Positions 28,001 through 40,000 of a stretch of DNA of 64,000 bases are shown here, piece after piece. The stretch is from Gordionus sp. m RMFG-2023 (taxonomy: Eukaryota > Nematomorpha > Gordioida > Chordodea > Parachordodidae). How positions within the stretch are numbered: the first letter of the stretch is position 1; every line of letters begins with the position of its first letter. The notes below the pieces were generated by a model, which searched no databases, was not told the origin of the DNA, and saw only the letters and a list, made by a program, of their open reading frames with translations. The position numbers and the translations under genes were made by a program. The stretch spans positions 30,295,366 through 30,359,365 of the forward strand of contig NC_088777.1 in assembly GCF_954871325.1 (NCBI RefSeq), read 5' to 3'.

Positions 28001-31000
28001 TCACCATATACTCCGTCTTTTCTCTATTTACTTTTAATCCGTGCGTTTCTAGGATATTTATCCAACTCACTAATCTTTCTTTCATTTCATCCTTAGATTC
28101 GGCAAGTATCACAATATCATCTGCAAATATCATATTCCACAGGACTGTTTGAGGTGTAGACTGTGCTAATACATCTATTACTGTAACGAAGAGAAGTGGG
28201 TTGAGAGCCGACCCTTGATAAACTCCTTCGTTTATTGTAAAGACAGCTGAAGTACCTGTTGTGCTACGGACCATTGTTATATGGCCCATATACATATCCT
28301 GTATTTATATATTTTTCGGGAACCATTTTGTGGCTTAGGCCCACCAGATATGTTTTCTTGATATTTTATTGAAGGCCTTTTCTAGACCGAGAAAGACCAT
28401 GTGTAGCTTTTTATTCTTTTCCCTGTATTTTTCACTCATTTGCCTAATTGCGTGGATAGCATCGGTTGTTGATCTTCCAGGCATAAAGCCAAACTGAGTC
28501 TCTCCTATTTCGATTATATCTCTTAATCTTTTTTCTATTATTTTTTCATATAGTTTTAGACAGTGTGACATTAGTTTTATGCCCCTGTAATTTTGACAAT
28601 TGTGTGAATCCCCTTTGATAGGAACTAGATAACTCTGCCTCCATTTTTGGGGAACCTCTTCATTTCCAAGTATTTTATTGTACAGATTTGTGAGATGTAT
28701 TCCATCATCTCCTAGTGCTTTAAGGCTTTCTATTGGAATATCGTCTGGACCCCTAGCGTTGTTTTTCATATGCTTGAGGCATGTGATTATTTCTTGTTCT
28801 GTTATAGGTAGTACAAGGTTTTGACATGGGGAGTGTTCGTCTAGATGTAGTATGTGGGGATTAAAGTTAAGAAGCTCCTGAAAATATTCTTTCCATCTAT
28901 TCATTATTTCTTTTTCCTTTATTATCAATTTCCCATCTTTATTTTTGATTACTTTCGGAGCTCCTTTATATCCCTAGAGTTCTTTTCTCGCTGTTTGGCT
29001 AATCTGTATATTTTATTTTGCCCTTCTTTGGTATGTAGATCTTCGTACATGTCCGTATGCCATAGATTTGGCCCTAGCCACCGCCTTTGTAGCTATTCTC
29101 TTGGATTTTTTGTAATTAGTCTTGTCATCTGGGTTTTTGGATTTGTACCATATTTTATAAAGGGCTTTTTTCTCCTGTATAGTGGTTTGTACCTCTTCAT
29201 TCCACCACCATAGTTCTTTGTATAATTTGTTACCTCCCCTTGTCAAGCCTAGTATCGATTTGGCAGTGTCTATTAATCTGGATGAAAGGTCTGTCCACAT
29301 TTTTTCACTGACTTGTGAGGAATCTATTGTTTCAATGTTTGCATTGATTGGAAAAGCATCTGTCATTGTTTTTAATTTGCCCCATTTGATGCATGGCTCC
29401 AGTTTTATCTTGTTTTGAGTGGATTTATTTGAGATGTGTAAATCCATGACTAGTAGCTTGTGTTGTGCGGCGATATCTTCTCCTGGGATGACTTTGCAGT
29501 CTATTACATCTTTTAATCTTCTGCGAGAGATTAGCATGTAATCTATCTGTGTTTTCCTTGTACCACTCTCATATGTTATTAGATGACTATCTTTTTTCCT
29601 ATAGTAGGTGTTGGTTATGGCAAGGTCGAAGGCTTGCACAAATTTCAGTACATGCTCTCCTTCATCATTTCTTTCTCCATATCCAAAACCACCCTGATGC
29701 CTTTTGTAGCTATCTCTTGCTATATATATCATATCAATAATGTCAATCATCATAATAATGTATTGTATATATTTATAACATTAATAATATATATTATAAT
29801 GCATTTATAACAATTACTAGCAGATGTCTCAAAAGAATGATAAGGAATTAGTATTCTCCTTAATTTGATGATGGATAAATCAGAAATAAGCCTATAAGGT
29901 GTGAATTGATGAGAGTTAATACCAAAATTTTCATTATTCTTATAAAATGTTAATGAAGTATATATACATATTGCATTCAATATGAACAAATAACATGTTT
30001 GAATATACTTTATTTAATTATATTAATTCCCTTAATTAATTTAATTATATATAAAAAATTTAATAGATAAGGGTTTTGTATATTATAACCATGAAAACTG
30101 AGCCTTTTAAAATTGGCTTCAAAAAATTGAAAACCAATTTTTTTTGGAAGAGTATCACAGATTGTTCCATCATTAAGATGCCAAATATTTATATCCAAAT
30201 CAAATTTAGATTTGTATGAGATATGAATACCAAGGTAAAATAAACGAGGACGTGTGCTCCCTGCTGGATCCTTTCGTAAGAATCTATGATAAGTGAGCTG
30301 AATAAAGGAGTTTTATTTAATGTTACAGTATGTCTCTAGGAATTTTGAATAAACAGGAAATTTGGGATAAAAACAATTTATTAAATGTTCACGAAATTTG
30401 CTATTGGAAACATTTTTAAGGTCTACTTTAGGAGGAGGATTTTGAATATAATACAAATAGCATGTGAAGTTATTTTGCCTTCTCCCTTAACACCGTTAAG
30501 ACACTGGGTTCATGGCAATTATTTTTGTAATAATCTTCTAAATAGCCCATTGCAATGGGGTAGATACGACAACAATGTTTGTGAGATAATCAGGTGTGCC
30601 CCCATAATTGATTAGAATCAATGATGGCAGGTCTTTTTTAAAAGAATATTTAGGAAGGTTTTAAAAGTATTTAAATGATTCTTTGAGATGAATGTAGATT
30701 TTATATGGGGAGAGGGTAACAACCATTGCGTCTGGATGTGGAAAATTTGTTAAAAGAATTGATAAATATCATAACTCACAAATCATATTTCTTTTATTCC
30801 ATATTTTCCATAATATATTTGGCCTTTTCTCTAAAAAATTATAGAAATCTAGGAAGAATCAATACGGATAATCTATTCTTCTCATTTGACTATTCTGATT
30901 AATCCATGGTCAAAAAGGGTAAAATTTATTATTTATTCATAAGGAGAAAATTCTGATTGCCCGTCATTCTTGAAGAGATATCAGTTAGTCAGCCAATAAA

Positions 31001-34000
31001 GCTCGATCCATTTTTGGTTTTCAATTATATTCAGTATATAAAAATTAGTTCAATTCAAAATAATTATTCCGGGTCCGAGGATACAAATAAAGGAAATAAT
31101 AAAGGTAAAAAATTAGTCATGTAAATATGACATAATCGATTAATAGTAGTGTTGTTAAAGTAACTTGTTACCGGTAACTAGTTTTATATGTTACATTGGA
31201 AAAAATAATGCTAAACTAACTTTCAAAAATATGAATAAATTTTTATAATATAACGACAAAAGTAACTATCTATGGGTCATTCCATGTCAAATCAATCACT
31301 TTTCGGCCGACCCCTTTCGATTTCGATAAAAATTCGTAGGCTGGTTATATATGTTCCCATTAGATTATAAACAAAATTTTAGCGCATTAGAAACTATATT
31401 AGCGGAGATATTCGGGGTTAAAGGTCCAAAAAACGTCTTTTTTTGCTTTTTACTGATATTAAATAATTAGTTTTTAATTTAAAACTAAATATGATCAAAT
31501 ATTGAATCTAATATCAATAGCTAAGTTAATAATTTATAATTATGGCTAAAACATCAAAATTGATTTTTGATAAAATATGGGTCATCTTATGGTCAGTTGA
31601 AAACTTGAAATTAATATTTCGAAATGTATATGATCTCCGATTTTTAATTTTTTTAAGAAATATTATCCGTTTACTATTTTTTTAATAATTTCTTCAACAA
31701 TTAGCATGGCTGGATATTTATTTAAAAAAATATTGCGATTTTTATACTTTTAAAAAATAGATGGCGCTATATATAATAGTTTTAATATGTTAAAATTCAT
31801 TTTTTTTATTGATTAAAAATATTTTAATGTATATATATCATACTAAATCGATTACAATGTGCATTATATATATTTATTTGTAATTCAGATCATAAATTTT
31901 TAAAATCTTCACAAATTTTACCTAATTAAGATAGTTTATAAATTAATTAAATCTTACTTTATCTAAAGGAATACAAAGCCTGGCTAGCTTGTGAGATTCT
32001 TCAGGAGATAATATATATGTTCGACTGGTGGGAGTAGAAGGATTGACCAGCGAGAGAATATGAGATTTAGGCAACACTAAAATATTATCTTTCAAAGGAA
32101 ATTTAAATGAGGCTGAAGGTCCACAAGGGTGTAAAAATCGGATTTTTACTTCTTCATTTGTATAAATTTTATCGATTATATATCCTAACCACCATTTATC
32201 ATCATATACACATGTTATATATCCATTAATATTTTAAAATATAATTTTCTCATTTAAAAACGGAACTTGTTTTATATTATATTTTTTGGAATTAGAATAT
32301 ATTTTGGTTTTTAGTTTATTTTGATCAATGGGAATAATCCCGTGAATTTTTTGGGTCCCATGTATGGGCAGTGCAGAATTAAATCTTTTACGAAGGGCTA
32401 ATTCCTCTTCGATATATTCTTGATTGGATACATATTCAAATTGAATATTAATATTTTCTTTAGCATAATTATATAATTCTAATGGGGTTAGGATTTGATT
32501 TTTATTTGGCCTTTGAAGACTAGCTCTGGCAACTAATCTTTTGACAGTTCCTCCGATACCGTCACATGCATTTTTGCCGTGAGCAGTGACAAAGAAATGC
32601 CATTCGGCAGGAATATTAAAATCGTATTTATGAAGGCATATGTTCAGAAAATTTTTGCGATTCTTGTATTGAGACGCGGCTTCATCCGAAAAATATATTA
32701 TTTTTTCTGGTTTAGAATTAAATTTGGCTGTTAAGAATTTAATGAATTTTTTTTGATAAAGGTGGACTGCACTAGTATTATGGCTTAATGATTCGGACAA
32801 AATAACAAAATTTATATTTTTTAATTCTTCTCCAGATTTATAATATGCTACAAATGGATGTATAGTGGCCTGCACATTGTTCCAATGAAATCCCTGAACT
32901 TCATCTTGTAAAATAAGGGAATAATTTTCAGAATAATCTAGAATTGTTAAAAATTCCTCATCTTTTAAATTTTCTTTGGAATTCTTCAAAAATAAACTTT
33001 GTGTTTAGCTATAAACGAGTGAATTCGATGAAACCATCAATGGACTTTATAATAGTTTCAAGATTTGCTCTATCCACCGTGATCCATTGTTTAAACGTGA
33101 CATATTCTAAACGATTTCTCTGAAACAATTCGTATAATTGGCCCATAAGAGATTCTATACAAGGGCATTGATCACAATTTGTTAAATAACATTTTGGCTG
33201 AGATGGATTACAAATAATTTGCGCCAAAAGATTGTTATAAGAATTTATACAGTAATCTTCTCCTGCTGTAATTTCAGCTATTACATTTGTCATTAATTTC
33301 ACATTCTGATGAATGGCGCAGACACAAACAGTGTGTGTGCCATCCAACTAAAATTCAGTTTTTTGGTCTAAGTTCGGCAAATTTAGGGAATCCAATTGAT
33401 ATACTTGGGTATTCTTCCTTAAACATCTTGAATATTTCTTTAAGATTATTTAATATAAATCTTTGCTGATTCTTTCTCGCCTTTAACAGATACACAATCT
33501 TTTATTCCAGGCATGAGTCGGCTTATTTCATCAGAACTATAATTTTGTTATTTTTATTGCTTAAAAAAATTTTCAAAATCTTTGAAATTATCTTTATCTC
33601 TGGTTATTTTAATAATGTAAGATAATGACAATTTCATAACATTATTGGTCTTGATGAGTATGATTTAGTCTGGGGGGGGGGGAGGGTTGGGGGTAGGCCT
33701 AATAATTAATGTGATTTTCGATTTTTCCCTTAATAATTTTCCTGCACCCCTTTAATCCTGCTTTTTTGTTCGTGTGCTAGTCCGATTTTTTAATTATTTT
33801 AATTTACATTGAAATATTAAAAAAATTATTAAAATTTTTTATCCTGCGAATATCTCAGGGGAATAAGGTTTACAAAGTTATATGATCGAATTTTAGGATA
33901 TATTATACATTAAAATATTTATAATCAATAAAAAAAATGAATTTTAACATATTAAAACTATTATATATAGCGCCATCTATTTTTTTTAAAGTATAAAAAT

Positions 34001-37000
34001 CGCAATATTTTTTTAAATAAATATCCAGCCATGCTAATTGTTAAAGAAATTATTAAAAAAATAGTAAACGGATAATATTTCTTAAAAAAATTAAAAATCG
34101 GAGATCATATACATTTCGAAATATTAATTTCAAATTTTCAACTGACCATAAGATGACCCATATTTAAAAAAAAATTATTTTTGATGTTTTCGCCATAATT
34201 ATCAATTATTAACTTAGCTATTGATATTAGATTCAATATTTGATCATAATTAGTTTTAAATTAAAAATTAATTATTTAACATCAGTAAAAAGGAAAAAAA
34301 GGCGTTTTTTGGACCTTTAACCCCGATTATCTCCGCTAATATAGTTGCTAATGCGCTAAAATTTTGTTTATAATCTAATGAAAACATATATAACCAGTCT
34401 ACAACTTTTTATCAAAATTGAAAGGGGTCGGCCGAAAATCTTGATTTTTTTGCTCATTTGACATGGAATGACCCCTATGTGTTCATATATAACTCATTCA
34501 TTATCTTTATAGGATGATTTCCCCTTAAAATAACTGTTATCAAATATAATATCTCACTTGTTTGATTATTCTAGGGAAACTTATTTTAGAAGAATACTTT
34601 TACAATTTGAAAATATTTTAGTATTTAAGTCAAATTAATATATAGCGCCAAATTTTGGCTTTTTATAAATTTTTTCGTTAGAAGTAAATATTATATTGAG
34701 ATATTTTTCCCAAATAAATATTACACTTTTTCAAGTGCTACTATTTTTTATTTATAATTTTCATTTATATCAGCTTCATTAAAATTTCCAAATCCGGAAA
34801 TTATTTTGTTTAATAACAAAAATTATATAGAATGATGAGTTATATAAATAATTTATAAAGTAACTTGGAATGTAGTAGTTACTTTTGAAATATAATAACT
34901 AAAAATATAACTAGTGACTGTAAATAGTTATTTTTTTAGGAATGCAACTTACAACTTCAATTAGTTACTATTAAAAAGTAACTTTTAACAATACTAATTA
35001 TAAATTCTTTAACCATATATAAAAACAAAAATTATATTAAAAATGAGGAGTTAAATAAATAATTTTTAAGGTAACTTGGAATATAGATAGTTATTTTTGA
35101 AATATTATTGTAACTAAAAATTTAACTAGTTGCTGTTAATAGTTACCTAAAGAATTATTAATTCTTTTAACGGCATTGTACACTTAATAAAAAACACTAA
35201 TATTCATTCCATTAACTTCAATTAGTTACTATTGAAAAGTAACTTTTAACAATACTAATTATAAATTCTTTAACCATATATAAAAACAAAAATTATATTA
35301 AAAATGAGGAGTTAAATAAATAATTTTTAAGGTAACTTGGAATGTAGATAGTTATTTTTGATATTATTGTAACTAAAAATTTAACTAGTTGCTGTTAATA
35401 GTTACCTAATAAGTAGAATTATTAATTCTTTTAACGGCATTGTACACTTAATAAAAAACACTAATATTCACTCCATTATTGGAAAAGAAAAAAATTAGAA
35501 CCTTACACAATAGCTGCTTATAGAAGGTCTGCCCCAACTATATAGATTTTGTTAGAAAAACGATTTTGAAGATTAAAATGTATTTTATCATCACAGAGAG
35601 CAAATTATCTATAGAGCTATATGGATACCTTGTTTTTTTTGAATAAATTATTGAACCATGAACCTTCATTAAAGTTTTTGAACCAGTAACCAAACTATAT
35701 AAAATTTTAATCCTAACCGATAAAATTCAACACTCAAGTGAAAGCACATCATATTATAAAAAAAATTTCAAATAAACCCCAGCAAGAAATTATCGGGTTT
35801 GATATCAGTATGGAGTATATGACATTCGTGATGAAGATAGTTTAGCATGCACAAAATTTCGCAAGCAAAATATAGGATGAGTGTGTCTGGCATAGTCTTT
35901 CCTTTGGATTTGTAGGAATTTATAAGCTTTTGTTTTGCAAAATAATAATTTATAAGTTTTACATTTATTTATTGATTTATCGAACAATCAATCTAATCAA
36001 TATTTCAAATATGGGAACAATTTTTGCAGCTAAAAATAAAAATCAACCTAATCATAAAAAATAATGTACAACTTGTCTAAGCATAGCGATTTGAATAAAG
36101 GTTCAATTTAACACAATGTTAATATATGAGTATTTAGGGCTCCTATAAGAAATTTCATTTCAAACTTTCAAAAGCGTCCCGTTTGGGAACAATTCCATCT
36201 GCAAAACGCTGATGTCGGAGTAGATAAATGCCGCGAATACTTTAGGAAAGAATCGTAGGCTATCTTTTAGGCAATCGATATCACTTCCGTCGTGTATATT
36301 TAATCCATTATCATCTTACCAAAATGTTTTTTTTAAATAAATATATTATATGAAATCTGGTTGGCATGTCGGTCAAATACGATCAATTGACTGGCGGTCA
36401 AATATGGTCAAATACTCTAAAATATTATAGGCGAATAAATATTTTGATAAATTAACTAGTATGCATTAAAAGCATGTTTATCAATTTTATTAAGTTACAA
36501 TTTATTTAAAAATATATTTGTATCATAAAGGAATCGAAAACGAAAGAATTTTTTTTATTACTAAAATAAATATAATAATTTAGCTAAGTCATGGTTTATT
36601 TTTTAATAAGTCAAACAAGCATCAAGTTTGGAAACATTTTCAGGAAGTACGCGATGATAAATCAGTTAGAGCGGTATGTGGGTTTTGCAAGATGTCCACG
36701 TTGATAGAATAATCAAGCATTTATTAAGCAGCTGTACTATGTGCCCTGCGATTAATGAAAAATTTTATTCAAATTCCAAAATATCAACCTCTACAAAAAA
36801 TCACATAAATGTAATTTGTATTACTTCTGGCTCTAACAAAGAATTGGGTGAAATTTGTGAGAATGATTATCAAATTGGCAATATTTTGTCGTGACTCAAG
36901 AAAATTTGATTCTATTTTCTCTGATCAATCTACAAGCAAGGTTATTAAATGCAAATCTCGATCTTGTATAACCGGTTTCATAGATAGAATGAATTCCAAA

Positions 37001-40000
37001 GATAAAAAATGAGCTCGATCATTTGTTTGCAAAGACTGTATATGCGAGCAAATTACCTTTCCACATCACAGAAAATCCCTACATACAAGAATTCTTTAAA
37101 AAAATACGTCATATTTACACTTTACCCAGACGAAGGCAGCTGGCTGGATATCTTCTAGACAAAGCGTCAGGAGATATGGAGGCGAGAGTTGCAGATATAA
37201 TAGATAAAGCTCCTCACTTATCAATTGTATCAGATGGCTGAGCAACATAAACGAGAGTATTATTAATTTTATGGTGATGACACTATTCCAGTATTCTACA
37301 AATTTTTAAATACTGAGAAAAATCGTCATACGAGGAATTTATGTAATTCATGAATTGAATCCGATAAATGTATATTCTTTAGTTATTGATAATGCCGCTA
37401 ACTTGAAAGCAGCCTGGAGAATTCTAAAATCTGAATCTATTTATAATCATATACAATGTTATGGTCGTGCAGCGCATACATTGCATTCTTTCACGATTTT
37501 GAACGACTTCAGTTACAATATTTCAATAATTATAAAAAATTGTTAAATTTTACAAGAATAAACACATAGCTGCAGTATTTTCCCGTAATAAGAATCAACA
37601 TGGTATACCATCTACATTAAGTACAATTAGCCAAACAAGATGGGCATCGTCAATAAATTGTATGGAGCGAATACAAATATGTAAGAAAGCTCTGAAAGCA
37701 TCAGTTGTTGAAGAAGCTGTATGTGATATTTGTCCTATAGAAATTGCAAATAATATATAAAATGAAGAAATATTTTGGAAGAAAAATTTAAAATTTTTAG
37801 ATATACTCCAACCTTTAGCTACCTCATTGTTGAAAGTGCAAGGGGATAAGTGTACTTTAGCTCACGTAAAAAGCGAGATGCTTAATTTGGAAAAACACAT
37901 AATACAATCATGCCATGATTCTATATTTTATCCATCTGAAGAAAAAATATTTAAAGTTATGTTTGAAAAGAGAAAAATGATTCAAATACATGTGCTCACA
38001 ATGCTGCTTATTTAATGGGCCCCAATATCAAGGGGAGCATCTTACTAGTACTGAATTTGACGAAGCATGTGATATAATACAAGAAATAGGTATTTTACAA
38101 GGTGGTGATAATCAAATATTTTAAGTGATATAATAAATTTCAAAAGTAAAAGCGGCATATTTAATAGCCAAAATATTTGGAAAGTGGTACTTCCATAAAA
38201 AACAATCAGATTTCGGCCTCAAGTTAGTGGAATGCACTTTGTCCACCTTGCCCATTAATAGAAGTAGCTAATATTTTACTAAAATTTCCTAGTTTAACTT
38301 TTTCTCCAGAAAGAAATTGGTCGGTTTAAAGAAATATTCATACGAAAAACAGAAATCGATTGAAGACTTCCACAACAGTAAAATTAGTAAGAGTATACAT
38401 TAATTTAAGATTGTTTAAAAATAATAAAGAAAATAATAATATTGAATATGAATCGGAACATGACTCTGCTACGGAGGGCGAAACAACTAGGAATAAATTA
38501 AAAAAAATATTATGAAACTAGGAATAAAAAAATATTATGAAATTTAATATTATAATATTATATAATACAAAATAAAGTTAATAATGGCGTATAAAAAACA
38601 TTTATTTGAATTTGACCATATTTGACCGGTCAAATGCACAACGAAATCTATTTGGCTAATCATGTAGGTGTGAAAAAAGTAATAAAAAATCATTTTCTAA
38701 AAAAAATGGAGAAAAATGGAAGAAAGGAAAAAAAGGGAATGGAAATGAAGGTAAAAGAAAAGGAGTAAGAAAGTATAGTTTGAAGAAGAAAAAAAAATTA
38801 AATTATTTTAAAAAAACATTTAAGTAATCTGTTCCTGATCTCTCTGTAAATATAAAATTCCCAATCGGTGTCAGCCGGGCATTGAATTTTAACGGCAAAA
38901 TTTCCTAAAAGTTCGGATTGCATGCTCCCATTAAATTTGCTCGTTTGGTCAAATATACTAAACTTGTGATTACTAAGTAGCAAAGGGAATTGGTACAGGG
39001 AATTCATATCGATATTATGAGGGATTGATACCTTTTTTTCGTTATTTTTATTGTTTTTAGGATGTGAATGGTCAGACGAATCGATGAAAGATTTAAAGGG
39101 ATCATGACTAGATAAATGGATGAGGTAAAAGTGGCATGGAGCTTCGAACACTTTGGCAAAAGCACCTTCTCCTAATTTATAGAATTTGATTATAAAATAG
39201 AACTTCACATTTGGTAAGAAAACAATGTAGCTTTTTTTTTCATTATTTTTGTTACTTCATTCTTTCTTTCCTTCTTACACTTATATAAAAAAAAATTTAT
39301 GATGGAATTTAATAATATTAGGCACAATTCTACCTAATAGCTTTCGCAAACTGAATTCCATGCCGAATCCTTCTTTCTTGACATTCTCAGGAGAACATTC
39401 TTCGATAAAGGAAAATGGAAGTTTTACGTTTAACAGTAAACCCGACTTAATATTCTGCAATTGAAACCCTAGGCATGCTTCTCTGAAGTCATAATAGCCT
39501 TTCGTTAGCTTTAGTGGTTCATTAATATAAGTCTTTTCACTCAAACCAAGACTCATTTTCTTATTTTGGGAGATATTTGCGGAAGATTTATTATTATGGA
39601 AATAAAAACCATTAGGTGGCGAATTAATGTAAGTTTGGGCATTGGATGGATTACTCAAATCGCGTAATAATGCCATTTTGTGGGTCTTTTCAAATGGGTC
39701 CATGTCTATCAATGTGAAATTAGTGACGTTTGACACGTGATTGGGTTTGGAACGATTGTTGATTTTAAGGACATTTTTGATTGGAAATTTTTGGTTTTCC
39801 TTTAAATCACTATTTCGGGGGGAATTCAACCTTTTATCATCAAAATCAGGTGAAAAATTTGGATGGATTTCATGGAAAGATGACAATTTGACTCTCTTGT
39901 AGTGGGGGTGACCTTTACCCCTATCTTTAATATAAGAATTTAACGAATTTTGGGGAAAATTTCTGATGAATAAATCATAGGTTTGCAGGTCAAAACTGAC

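Larger units (their letters stand above)
20390..29800 (-). mobile_element. Ty3/gypsy LTR retrotransposon fossil
   Basis: Minus-strand order from high to low coordinate is gag-like (about 26620-27050), protease (26024-26476, around FDYDTGAQLSVIG), reverse transcriptase (25282-25822), RNase H (24683-25003) and integrase (about 20780-21000 plus 23780-24500). A short repeat of about 120 bp at 20390-20510 recurs at 27299-27340 plus 29722-29800 and is taken as the LTR pair. A hAT sits in the integrase region and a LINE in the upstream repeat. The coding region is broken in several places. Both later insertions make it one of the older elements here. Confidence 0.8.
31147..34996. mobile_element. TAGTGTTGTTAAAG element hosting Sola-like copy 2
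   Basis: Left end TAGTGTTGTTAAAGTAACTT, right end AAGTTACTTTTTA reversed at 34970-34996. Subterminal GTAACT repeats lie on both sides. Without the inserted 3.2-kb transposon it would be about 650 bp with no coding capacity. The end sequence is of hAT-MITE style, but no convincing 8-bp duplication was found, partly because of a later tandem duplication at the right. Confidence 0.5.

Noticed and set aside
28854-29213. 119-codon plus-strand frame with hydrophobic stretches
   Set aside because: It is the reverse of the LINE endonuclease/RT coding region; hydrophobicity comes from the antisense of Lys/Glu codons.
38818-39202. Possibility that the gene is BUBR1/MAD3 rather than BUB1
   Set aside because: Catalytic lysine, HxDxKxxN and DFG are all present and the surrounding motifs are closer to BUB1; in BUBR1 these are usually degenerate.
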